Of a DNA stretch of 6,623 nt, positions 1-6,469 are shown piece by piece. The notes beneath the pieces are model-generated. The model was not told the DNA's origin and ran no database searches. It saw only the letters and a list, made by a program, of their open reading frames with translations. Numbering within the stretch: position 1 is the stretch's first letter; every line of letters starts with the position of its first letter. The DNA is from JAUWBF01 sp043815125 (GTDB taxonomy: Bacteria; Verrucomicrobiota; Verrucomicrobiia; Opitutales; Opitutaceae). Location: contig JBDRJH010000069.1 of the NCBI GenBank assembly GCA_043815125.1, positions 1 through 6,623 on the forward strand, written 5' to 3'. The position numbers and the translations under genes were made by a program.

Positions 1-62
1 TCGCGCCCGCACATCCATGAATGCGCGGACGGATTCTTAGAAATACAATTCACTTCGTTTAT

Positions 63-114
63 CGTTCGAAATCCGCCCCGGGCATCGCCGTTGCTCATTC
101 ACCCGTTCGAAACG
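63..114. repeat. Spaced direct repeat CGTTCGAAA upstream of the porin gene
   Basis: The nonamer CGTTCGAAA occurs at 63-71 and again at 104-112, a spacing of 41 bp or about four helical turns. Each copy contains the palindrome TTCGAA. Both lie in the 169-bp leader before the barrel gene, so they could be a pair of operator half-sites. No -35/-10 pair convinced me, and the function is inferred only from position and phasing. A chance origin remains possible. Confidence 0.3.
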
Positions 115-169
115 CGGCCGGTCGCACCCGGTCGCCAACACCGTCCAGCAGTCCTCAACCAACACAACC

Positions 170-1396
170 ATGACCAAGCACCTCCATCGCATCGCCCTCG
201 CATCGGCGATCGCCTGCACCAGCGCCGCCACCGCGGCCGAACCCGCGGCCGCCGGCCCGCTCGAAACCGCCCTCACCAAGGGCAAGGTCAGCCTCGACGC
301 CCGCCTCCGCTACGAGCATGTCGACCAACCCGCCACCGATGCCGACGCGCTCACCCTGCGCACCCGCCTCGGCTACACCACCGGCTCCTATTACGGCTTC
401 ACCGCCGGCGTCGAGGCTCAGAACACCACCGCCCTGGTCGACGACTATCAGGAGCCGGGCCAGCCCGCCACCGGCCACTCGGTCGTCGCCGACCCCGAGC
501 TCACCGAGGTCAGCCAGGCCTGGATCGGCTACGCCAACAAGGACTACGGCACCACCGCCAAGGTCGGCCGTCAGGTCATCATCCTGGACAACGCCCGCTT
601 CGTCGGAAACGTCGGCTGGCGCCAGAATATGCAGACCTTTGACGCGGTCTCGTTGAAAAACTCCTCCATCGAGAAACTCGACCTCACCTACGCCTACCTC
701 TGGCAGGTGAAGCGCATCTTCGGCGACACCACCGGCGGCTTTACCGACTTCGACTCGAAGTCCCACCTGTTCAACGCCGCCTACTCCGGCCTGCCGATCG
801 GCAAGCTCACCGGCTACGCCTACCTGCTCGACCTGGAAAACGCCGCCGGCAACAACGTCTCCAGCGCCACCTACGGCCTCAGCCTCACCGGCTCCAAGCC
901 CGTCGGCGACAGCGGCGTCACCCTCGGCTATCGCGCCGAATACGCCACCCAGTCCGACTACGGCGACAGCCTGCTCAACTACGACGCCGACTACTACGTC
1001 GCCGAACTCACCGCCGGCTACAAGGGCTTCAGCCTGAAGGTCGGCCACGAGGTTCTCGGCTCCGATGGCGGCGCGGCCGCGTTCCAGACTCCCCTGGCCA
1101 CCGGCCATGCCTTCAACGGCTGGGCCGACATCTTCCTGGTGACGCCCGCCACCGGCCTCGAGGACACCTACATCGCCTTCAGCGCCCCCATCCCCGGCGG
1201 CGTCAAGGCGACCGTCGCCTACCACAACTTTCAGGCCGAGAGCGGTGGCGCCGACTACGGTGACGAGGTCGACTTCGTCGCCGGCTACAAGGTCAACAAA
1301 TACCTCTCGCTCACCGCCAAGCTCGCCTTCTACAAGGCCGATGCGTTCGGCGTCGACACCGACAAGTATTCGATCCAGGCCGACTTCAAATTCTGA
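170..1396 (+). CDS. Outer-membrane beta-barrel porin-like protein
   Basis: This 408-residue protein probably forms a channel in the outer membrane. It has a secretory signal (basic start, hydrophobic core around residues 8-20, likely cleavage after A23). The rest is alternating aromatic/polar strands rich in Tyr, Gly and Asp, with no long hydrophobic helix. The last residue is Phe (ending ADFKF), the usual barrel-assembly signal. The stretch around residues 137-161, with VGRQ, DNARFVGNVGWRQ and QTFDA, resembles, from memory, the alginate-export/OprD-like barrels found beside redox genes in Gram-negative bacteria. The substrate is not visible. The ATG at 170 follows an A/C-rich leader without a ribosome binding site, as for most genes here, and sits correctly before the signal peptide. 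A strong terminator follows, so the gene is probably its own transcription unit and its link to the downstream redox genes is only positional. The barrel call is good; the subfamily is uncertain. Confidence 0.85.
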   Translation: MTKHLHRIALASAIACTSAATAAEPAAAGPLETALTKGKVSLDARLRYEHVDQPATDADALTLRTRLGYTTGSYYGFTAGVEAQNTTALVDDYQEPGQPATGHSVVADPELTEVSQAWIGYANKDYGTTAKVGRQVIILDNARFVGNVGWRQNMQTFDAVSLKNSSIEKLDLTYAYLWQVKRIFGDTTGGFTDFDSKSHLFNAAYSGLPIGKLTGYAYLLDLENAAGNNVSSATYGLSLTGSKPVGDSGVTLGYRAEYATQSDYGDSLLNYDADYYVAELTAGYKGFSLKVGHEVLGSDGGAAAFQTPLATGHAFNGWADIFLVTPATGLEDTYIAFSAPIPGGVKATVAYHNFQAESGGADYGDEVDFVAGYKVNKYLSLTAKLAFYKADAFGVDTDKYSIQADFKF

Positions 1397-1419
1397 GGTC
1401 TTTCCGAAGCCCGCTCACG

Positions 1420-1451
1420 AACCGCAGCCCGCCCGGGTTGCGGTTTTTTTT
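1420..1451 (+). terminator. Rho-independent terminator of the porin gene
   Basis: Arms AACCGCAGCCC (1420-1430) and GGGTTGCGGTT (1435-1445) form an 11-bp stem with one G-T wobble and the tetraloop GCCC. The T run 1444-1451 overlaps the end of the stem. It lies 24 bp after the stop codon of the barrel gene, and so separates that gene from the redox operon. Confidence 0.92.
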
Positions 1452-1668
1452 GCGTCCACGCCGACCACTCCAACGAAACAACCGGCGCCAACCACCGCGG
1501 CCCATTCACTGAGGAATGAAGCGTATTCATTCATCAAATACGCTCATCATTTCCTCAAAAACTATTCCTCCCGGAATTTGTTCCCCGGGACGTCGCGGCA
1601 CCCAAGCTGCAAATCCGCTCCCGTTGACCGACCAGTCCGCCAGTCCAGCTTCAGGTAGCGTCCATCCG
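1452..1668 (+). promoter_or_regulatory. Control region of the redox operon
   Basis: This stretch between the terminator and the first safely coding sequence of the redox operon is much richer in A and T than the genes around it, especially 1505-1585. It holds a large imperfect dyad (1511-1556) and a smaller one (TCCCGG 1569-1574 with CCGGGA 1585-1590). The operon promoter is expected here because the upstream gene ends in a terminator. I found no -35/-10 pair good enough to mark. Part of the region is formally open in the frame of the next gene, but its composition looks non-coding. Confidence 0.5.
1511..1556 (+). repeat. Long imperfect inverted repeat over the first ATG of the redox operon
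   Basis: GAGGAA (1511-1516) pairs with TTCCTC (1551-1556), TGA (1517-1519) with TCA (1547-1549), and AGCGTATT (1520-1527) with AATACGCT (1537-1544). This gives a 17-bp stem broken only by small bulges on the right arm, with a 9-nt loop. There is no T run, so it is not a terminator. The ATG at 1516 and the only SD-like string, GAGGA, both fall inside the stem. It could be a repressor operator or an RNA hairpin that limits initiation. Confidence 0.6.
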
Positions 1669-3606
1669 TTGCCCCGACTCCTCGTCGTGGGCAACGGCAT
1701 GGTCGGCTGGAAGTTTTGCAACCTTATGGTCCGCGCCGGCCTGCACCGCCGCTGGCAGATCACCGTGCTCGGCGAGGAGCCGCGGCCGGCCTACGACCGC
1801 GTCCACCTCACCGACCACCTCGCCGCCACCGCCTCGTTGGAGCTCGCCCCGCGCTCTTGGTATGAGTCGAACGGCATCGCGCTCCTGACCGGCGACCGGG
1901 TGATCAAAATCGACCGTGCCGGCCGGACCGTCACCACCAACGGCTGTATTCGCCACTCCTACGACCAACTCGTCCTCGCCACCGGCTCCCGCGCCGCGCT
2001 GCCGGACTTCGCAGGCAACCAGCTCCCCGGCGTCTTCGTCTACCGCACCATCGAGGACATCGAGTCCATTCGCGATCACGCCCGCGGTCGCCGGCATGTG
2101 ACCGTGATGGGCGGCGGCCTGCTCGGGCTCGAGGCCGCCCGCGCGCTCATGGACCTCGGGCTTGAAGCCCACGTCCTCGAGCGCGGCTCCGGCCTCATGG
2201 CCCGCCAGCTAACGCCCGCGGCCTCCGCGTTGCTGCGCACCCGGATCGAGACCATCGGGGTCGCCGTTCACTCCCCCAGAGACACCCGCGCCGTCACCCC
2301 CGCGGCCGACGGCCTTCGTCTGCACTTTGCCGATCAGACCAGCCTCGACACCGAGCTCCTGGTCGTTGCCACCGGTATCACCCCCCGCGACGAACTTGCC
2401 CGCGAAGCCGGTCTGCCCTGCGCCCGTCGTGGCGGCGTCGAGGTGGACGATTTTTTGCAGACGGCCGACCACGCCATCTTTGCCATCGGCGAATGTGCCA
2501 GCCACCGCGGCAAGACCTACGGCCTCGTCGCCCCCGGCTACCTGATGGCGGAGGTCCTCGTGCACAACCTCGCCGCCGCCGGCCCGCGCCGCCGCTTCAC
2601 CGGCAGCCCGCTGGCCGCACGCCTCAAGCTGCTCGGGGTGGACGTCTTCTCGACCGGCGATTTCCAGCGCGACGCCGAGTCGATCATTCATCGCACCGCC
2701 GACACCTACCGCGAACTCATCTTGGACAACGGCCACCTCGTCGGCGCGCTCAGCGTCGGTCCGCACCCCGAGGCCGCCCGCCTGCAGGACCTCGCCGAAC
2801 GCCGGCGCTGGCTCAGCCCGTGGCGGCTCAACCGCTTTCGACGCACCGGTCGGCTCTGGAGCGAGGTCGCCCCGACCAATCCCAACAACTGGCCCGCCGA
2901 CGCCATCGTCTGCTCCTGCAAGGGCATCACCCGCGGACAACTCACCGCCGCCCTGCGCGAGGGTCATGCAACCCCGCCCGCGTTGGCCGCCTTCACCGGA
3001 GCCTCCACCGTTTGCGGCTCCTGCAAGCCCCTGCTCACCGCCCTCGCCGGAGCCACGCCGGCCGAAGCCGTCAAACCCGCTCGCTCCGCCCAGCCGTTGC
3101 TCGTGTTTAGCGCCCTCGCCGCGTTGCTCGCAACAGCCCTCGTGCTCATGCCGCCCCTCACCTACGGCCAGAGCATCGAGCATAAAAAGCCGTGGGAGTT
3201 CCTCTACCTCGACTCCTGGTGGCGCAAGGCCACGGGCTTCACCGTGCTCGGCTGCGCGGTCCTCAGCCTCGTGCTCTCATTGCGCAAACGTATCCGATGG
3301 CTCGCCCTCGGCTCGTTCGGCGGGTGGCGCGTGCTGCACACCGTCCTCGGCGTCGGCGGTCTCGCCACCCTCTTCGCGCACACCGGCCTCCGGCTCGGGG
3401 ACAACTTCAACCGCCTGCTCATGCTCGATTTTCTCGGGCTCGTCATCCTCGGGGCCGCCGCCGGCTTTATCACCGCGCTGGAGGCCCGGCTCGATCCGCT
3501 CCGCGCCAACACCCTGCGCCGCACCTACACCTGGGCCCACATCGTTCTCGTCTGGCCCCTGCCGCCGCTCGTGGGGTTCCACATCCTCGCCGCCTACTAC
3601 TACTGA
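1516..3606 (+). CDS. Fusion: NirB-like FAD/NAD(P)H oxidoreductase, BFD [2Fe-2S] domain, diheme-b membrane domain
   Basis: This protein probably takes electrons from NAD(P)H in the cytoplasm and passes them into the membrane. Residue numbers are from ATG 1516. The FAD Rossmann motif VVGNGMVG (57-64) is of the nitrite-reductase large-subunit (NirB) type. The NAD(P) motif VMGGGLLGLE is at 197-206, ATGITP at 285-290 and FAIGEC at 322-327. A BFD-like [2Fe-2S] domain carries C466, C468, C500 and C503. About five hydrophobic helices follow (roughly 526-548, 573-590, 604-624, 633-654, 672-692), with basic loops on the cytoplasmic side. H608/H622 and H675/H689 are two His-x13-His pairs, the pattern of diheme-b ferric-reductase/NOX-like membrane domains. 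There is no sirohaem domain, so it is not NirB itself. The start is doubtful: residues 1-52 look non-coding and ATG 1516 is buried in a hairpin. TTG 1669 would begin just before the Rossmann strand; TTG 1624 is another option. The stop is 4 bp from the next gene. Confidence 0.9.
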   Translation: MKRIHSSNTLIISSKTIPPGICSPGRRGTQAANPLPLTDQSASPASGSVHPLPRLLVVGNGMVGWKFCNLMVRAGLHRRWQITVLGEEPRPAYDRVHLTDHLAATASLELAPRSWYESNGIALLTGDRVIKIDRAGRTVTTNGCIRHSYDQLVLATGSRAALPDFAGNQLPGVFVYRTIEDIESIRDHARGRRHVTVMGGGLLGLEAARALMDLGLEAHVLERGSGLMARQLTPAASALLRTRIETIGVAVHSPRDTRAVTPAADGLRLHFADQTSLDTELLVVATGITPRDELAREAGLPCARRGGVEVDDFLQTADHAIFAIGECASHRGKTYGLVAPGYLMAEVLVHNLAAAGPRRRFTGSPLAARLKLLGVDVFSTGDFQRDAESIIHRTADTYRELILDNGHLVGALSVGPHPEAARLQDLAERRRWLSPWRLNRFRRTGRLWSEVAPTNPNNWPADAIVCSCKGITRGQLTAALREGHATPPALAAFTGASTVCGSCKPLLTALAGATPAEAVKPARSAQPLLVFSALAALLATALVLMPPLTYGQSIEHKKPWEFLYLDSWWRKATGFTVLGCAVLSLVLSLRKRIRWLALGSFGGWRVLHTVLGVGGLATLFAHTGLRLGDNFNRLLMLDFLGLVILGAAAGFITALEARLDPLRANTLRRTYTWAHIVLVWPLPPLVGFHILAAYYY

Positions 3607-3610
3607 AACC

Positions 3611-4933
3611 ATGAAGCGCAAAGCGATCATCTGGCTGACCTGGAGCGGCGTCCTGTGGGGCGCGGCCGGCCTCTGCGCGGTCTTCTTTTTTCAACCCAAG
3701 CTCCAATCCGCCTTCATCCCGGGCTCCACCACCCACGGCCACCACCAGATCGAGAACGACTGCCAGGTCTGCCACACGCCGTGGATGAGCGTGAAGACCG
3801 ACGCCTGCAACCAGTGCCACGCCGACGACCTCAAAAAACACCGCGACACCCACCCGCAATCCAAGTTCACCGACCCGCGCAACGCCGATCGCCTCCTCAC
3901 CATCGCCGCCGACCAGTGCGTCACCTGCCACCAGGAGCACCGACCCGAGATCACCCACGCCATGGGCGTCACCCAGCCCGACGACTACTGCATCCACTGC
4001 CACCAGGACGTCGGCATCGACCGCCCCACCCATCTCGGCCTGCCCTTCACCGGTTGCAACGCCTCCGGTTGCCACAACTACCACGACAACACCGCCCTCT
4101 ACGAAGCCTTCATCGACAAACGCAAAGCCGACCCGCCCCACAACCGCCGCCAGCAAGTCGTCGCCCGCGAACCCTCGCCCGAACCCGCCACCCCGACCGC
4201 CCCCGGCCCCTTCCCCGAAGGCACCGACGCGCGGATCCTGCACGACTGGCAGGCCTCCGCCCACGCCCGCGCCGGCATCTCCTGCGCCCAGTGCCATCAG
4301 GACAAGGACGGCGACGTCACCAAACCATGGATACAAAAGCCCGGCATGGACTCCTGCGCCGCCTGTCACGAGGGCCCCGTCAAAGGTTTCCAATCCGGCC
4401 TGCACGGCATGCGCACCGCCGTCGGCCTCCCGCCCATGACCCCCGGCGAAGCCCGCATCCCGATGCTCGCGTCCGCCGCGCACAAGGAACTCACCTGTTC
4501 CTCCTGCCACGCCCCCCACGCCTACGACACCCGCAAGGCCGCCGCCGAGTCGTGCCAGTCCTGCCACGACGACACCCACACCCGCGCCTACGCCGGCTCG
4601 CCCCACGCCAAACTTTGGGCCGCCGAACTCTCCGGCGTCGGCAAGCCCGGCACCGGCGTCTCCTGCGCCACCTGCCACCTTCCCCGCACCTCCCGCTTCG
4701 ACGAAAACGACAACCGCGTCGTCTCCGTCGAACACAACCAAAACGCCAACCTCCGCCCCAACGACAAGATGATCCGCACCGTCTGCCTCGACTGCCACGG
4801 CATGCCCCTGGTCCTCGACGCCCTCGCCGACCGCGCGCTCATCGACCGCAATTTTGACGGCCCTCCGTCTGTTCACGTCGAGTCCATCGACCTGATCCTC
4901 AAACGGAAGGCCCTCAAAGCCCAGAGCAAGTAA
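3611..4933 (+). CDS. Membrane-anchored multiheme cytochrome c, about 11 hemes
   Basis: This 440-residue protein is a likely periplasmic electron acceptor or catalytic cytochrome held in the inner membrane by an uncleaved N-terminal helix (residues 6-27, ending FFF). CXXCH motifs start at C51, C66, C103, C127, C225, C249, C296, C315, C352 and C392. A further CX4CH lies at C149-H155, as in some cytochrome c3-type sites, giving 11 possible hemes. They fall in two groups: five in 51-155 and six in 225-396. A Pro-rich linker around 187-204 separates them. Many extra His residues could be distal ligands. The first module looks cytochrome c3-like. The second weakly recalls, from memory, hydroxylamine-oxidoreductase-like multiheme proteins, but I see no catalytic signature and make no enzyme claim. 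ATG 3611 is chosen because it precedes the anchor helix and lies 4 bp after the previous stop. The same frame is open further upstream, but there it overlaps the fusion gene and codes for nothing recognisable. Confidence 0.93.
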   Translation: MKRKAIIWLTWSGVLWGAAGLCAVFFFQPKLQSAFIPGSTTHGHHQIENDCQVCHTPWMSVKTDACNQCHADDLKKHRDTHPQSKFTDPRNADRLLTIAADQCVTCHQEHRPEITHAMGVTQPDDYCIHCHQDVGIDRPTHLGLPFTGCNASGCHNYHDNTALYEAFIDKRKADPPHNRRQQVVAREPSPEPATPTAPGPFPEGTDARILHDWQASAHARAGISCAQCHQDKDGDVTKPWIQKPGMDSCAACHEGPVKGFQSGLHGMRTAVGLPPMTPGEARIPMLASAAHKELTCSSCHAPHAYDTRKAAAESCQSCHDDTHTRAYAGSPHAKLWAAELSGVGKPGTGVSCATCHLPRTSRFDENDNRVVSVEHNQNANLRPNDKMIRTVCLDCHGMPLVLDALADRALIDRNFDGPPSVHVESIDLILKRKALKAQSK

Positions 4934-4950
4934 CCAAAATCCAGCCCAAC

Positions 4951-5550
4951 ATGAAAAACATCCGCACCATCATCGCCAGTGCCCTGCTCACCGCCGGGGT
5001 CACCGCGGCGCTCGCCACCACCGCGCGCGCCGCCGACATCAAGGACCAGCCGCTCATCACCCCCAAGCTCATGACCGACGCCCTCCACGCCGTCATGGAC
5101 TCGGACCGCGCCGTCTACACCAAGAACGTCGTCAACCGCCTCGCCAACCAGGAGAAGGTCATCACCGCCACCGAACACTGGCAGGACGACAAGTCCCTGC
5201 CGCTCCCCGCCCAGATGTTCCGCATGGGCGCCGAGATGGTCGCCGCCAAAAACAAGGGCTTCACCTACTCGCTCCTCTCCAAGTGGCCGATCAACCCGCA
5301 GAACGCGCCCAAGACCGACGTCGAAGTCGCCGGCCTCGACTTCGTCGCCGCCAACGAGGGCACCGAACCCTTTTACTCCGAGGAAACCCTCGGCGGCAAA
5401 AAATACTTCACCGCCATCTACGCCGACGTCGGCGTCGTGACCGCCTGCGTGAAGTGCCACAACGAACACGCCGACACGCCCAAGACCGACTTCAAGATCG
5501 GTGACGTCATGGGCGGCGTGGTCATCCGCGTCCCGCTCGAGGCCCTCTGA
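4951..5550 (+). CDS. Secreted Tll0287-like (DUF3365) monoheme protein
   Basis: This 199-residue periplasmic protein has a clear signal peptide (basic MKNIR start, hydrophobic 7-24, cleavage near ARA at 25-27). A single heme site, CVKCH, lies at 166-170 near the C terminus and is followed by NEHADTPKTDFKIGDVMGG and a short final strand. The order of the parts (helical start, mid-region NPQNAP, a GKKYF strand, then CXXCH) fits the Tll0287-like/DUF3365 family. That family has a PAS-like fold with one c heme and often serves as the sensor input of membrane signalling proteins. Here it stands alone without a kinase or transmembrane output, so a redox carrier or a gas/redox-sensing accessory role is more likely than direct signalling. 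It lies 17 bp after the multiheme gene and is probably cotranscribed. No SD precedes ATG 4951, but the signal peptide starts exactly there. Confidence 0.88.
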   Translation: MKNIRTIIASALLTAGVTAALATTARAADIKDQPLITPKLMTDALHAVMDSDRAVYTKNVVNRLANQEKVITATEHWQDDKSLPLPAQMFRMGAEMVAAKNKGFTYSLLSKWPINPQNAPKTDVEVAGLDFVAANEGTEPFYSEETLGGKKYFTAIYADVGVVTACVKCHNEHADTPKTDFKIGDVMGGVVIRVPLEAL

Positions 5551-5578
5551 ACCAACCCGCCAACATCGTCATAAAAAA

Positions 5579-5950
5579 ATGAATACACCGATCCGCCCCC
5601 GCCTCTCCGGAACCGCCCTCTTCGTCGGCCTGTTGCTGGCGGCGGGCGGACCGGTCTTCGCCGCCGACACCCCCGCCGTGCTCGATGGCGCGACCATCTA
5701 TCAGGAGAACTGCGCCACCTGCCACCGCCGCGGCAAGGCCGGCGCCATCCCCCTGACCGACACCGCCGCCTGGTCCGCCCGCGTCAAGGAACACGGCCGC
5801 GACCACCTCGTGAAGCGCGCCATCTCCGGCTTCTCCACCCCAGCCGGCGACGAGATGCCGCCCCGCGGCGGCAACGACGAACTCAACGACGCCCAGGTCG
5901 CCGCCGCCGTCGACCACATCATCAGCCAGACCGCCACTCCCCAGTCCTGA
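5579..5950 (+). CDS. Small secreted class I cytochrome c (cytochrome c5-like)
   Basis: This 123-residue periplasmic electron carrier has a signal peptide at 1-28 (hydrophobic core 11-24, cleavage at VFA/AD). The single heme site CATCH at 45-49 sits near the mature N terminus, after the short helix DGATIYQEN. M93 in MPPRGG is the expected sixth ligand, and a C-terminal helix (AQVAAAVDHIIS) closes the fold. This arrangement matches cytochrome c5/class I proteins of about 90 mature residues. ATG 5579 is used, after a run of seven A residues and 28 bp beyond the previous stop. In-frame codons further upstream overlap the DUF3365 gene and do not fit a signal peptide. It may shuttle electrons between the multiheme cytochrome and a terminal oxidase or reductase encoded elsewhere; that partner is inferred only. 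Confidence 0.93.
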   Translation: MNTPIRPRLSGTALFVGLLLAAGGPVFAADTPAVLDGATIYQENCATCHRRGKAGAIPLTDTAAWSARVKEHGRDHLVKRAISGFSTPAGDEMPPRGGNDELNDAQVAAAVDHIISQTATPQS

Positions 5951-5975
5951 AAAACCAACCAACCACACCGCCACC

Positions 5976-6395
5976 ATGTCCGTAACTCCACGCCAGATCG
6001 AACTCGTCCAGACCACCTGGGAAAAAGTCGTGCCCATCGCCGACACCGCCGCCGACCTCTTCTACGGTCAGCTCTTCACCATCGCCCCGCAGGTAAAGCC
6101 CATGTTCCCCGAGGACATGACCGAGCAGAAAAAAAAGCTCATGGCCATGATCACCGTCGCCGTGCGCGGCCTCAAGAACGTCGAGGCCCTCGTGCCCGCG
6201 CTCCACAAGCTCGGCGCCGGCCACGTCGGCTACGGCGTCAAGGACGAGCACTACGCCATCGTCGGCTCCGCCCTGCTCTGGACCCTCGAAAAGGGCCTCG
6301 GCGACGCCTGGACCGACGAGGTCAAGGACGCCTGGATCGCCGTCTACACCCTGCTCGCCGACACCATGAAGCAAGGCGCCGCGGCCGCCGCCTGA
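5976..6395 (+). CDS. Single-domain bacterial globin (VHb/flavohemoglobin-globin type)
   Basis: This 139-residue cytoplasmic heme protein has no signal peptide. Aligned by eye with Vitreoscilla hemoglobin, the key residues are Y30 (B10), F44 (CD1), Q51 (E7), H83 (proximal F8) and Y93 (partner of the proximal His). Familiar stretches include FYGQLF, KPMF, HYAIVG and DAWIAVY. VHb-like globins bind O2 and NO, and the related flavohemoglobins oxidise NO to nitrate using a fused reductase. Here there is no reductase domain: the protein ends in an Ala tail soon after helix H. The Glu that completes the His-Tyr-Glu proximal triad in VHb falls at about A135. Proteins of this kind are often labelled 'hemin receptor' in databases, which is probably misleading. 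The gene lies 25 bp after the cytochrome gene in the same orientation, suggesting one operon. ATG 5976 has an A/C-rich leader without an SD. Confidence 0.93.
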   Translation: MSVTPRQIELVQTTWEKVVPIADTAADLFYGQLFTIAPQVKPMFPEDMTEQKKKLMAMITVAVRGLKNVEALVPALHKLGAGHVGYGVKDEHYAIVGSALLWTLEKGLGDAWTDEVKDAWIAVYTLLADTMKQGAAAAA

Positions 6396-6407
6396 GCTGC
6401 CGTGCCG

Positions 6408-6466
6408 GTAGGGCGGCCACTCCGCTGGCCGCCGTCCCTGCGACCAAGCCGGCGGGGAGCGGAGTG
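6408..6466. repeat. REP-like GC-rich intergenic repeat with nested dyads
   Basis: It starts GTAGGGCGGCC just after the globin stop. GGCGGCCA (6412-6419) pairs perfectly with TGGCCGCC (6426-6433) around a 6-nt loop. In addition, the 16-mer at 6418-6433 matches the reverse complement of 6451-6466 at 14 of 16 positions. There is no T run, so it is not a classical terminator, though it could slow or stabilise the end of the operon mRNA. I recall similar GTAGGGCGG-type elements scattered between genes in Opitutaceae genomes, but this was not checked. Confidence 0.6.
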
Positions 6467-6469
6467 TTC

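Noticed and set aside
155..1225. Long antisense open frame opposite the barrel gene
   Set aside because: It is Gly/Ala/Val-rich with no domain or signal, and is the expected mirror of a C-ending-codon gene on the + strand.
1523..1537. Possible FNR/CRP-type box ending ATCAA in the operon leader
   Set aside because: Only the right half-site fits; the left half (TATTC against TTGAT) matches at one position.
1516..3606. Annotation as nitrite reductase NirB
   Set aside because: The sirohaem/[4Fe-4S] reductase domain is absent and the C terminus is a membrane heme-b-like domain; only the flavin and BFD parts resemble NirB.
2966..3610. Upstream extension of the multiheme frame
   Set aside because: It overlaps the BFD and membrane domains of the fusion gene and gives Pro/Ser/Arg-rich nonsense. 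The anchor helix begins at ATG 3611.
3470..4876. 468-codon antisense open frame opposite the multiheme gene
   Set aside because: It is a low-complexity Gly/Val/Ala product; the + strand carries 10 CXXCH motifs and is clearly the coding strand.
5976..6395. Flavohemoglobin (Hmp)
   Set aside because: The protein stops after the globin fold; no FAD/NAD reductase domain follows in any frame.
6408..6466. Intrinsic terminator after the globin gene
   Set aside because: The stems are good but no T run follows, so a REP-like repeat is the safer call.
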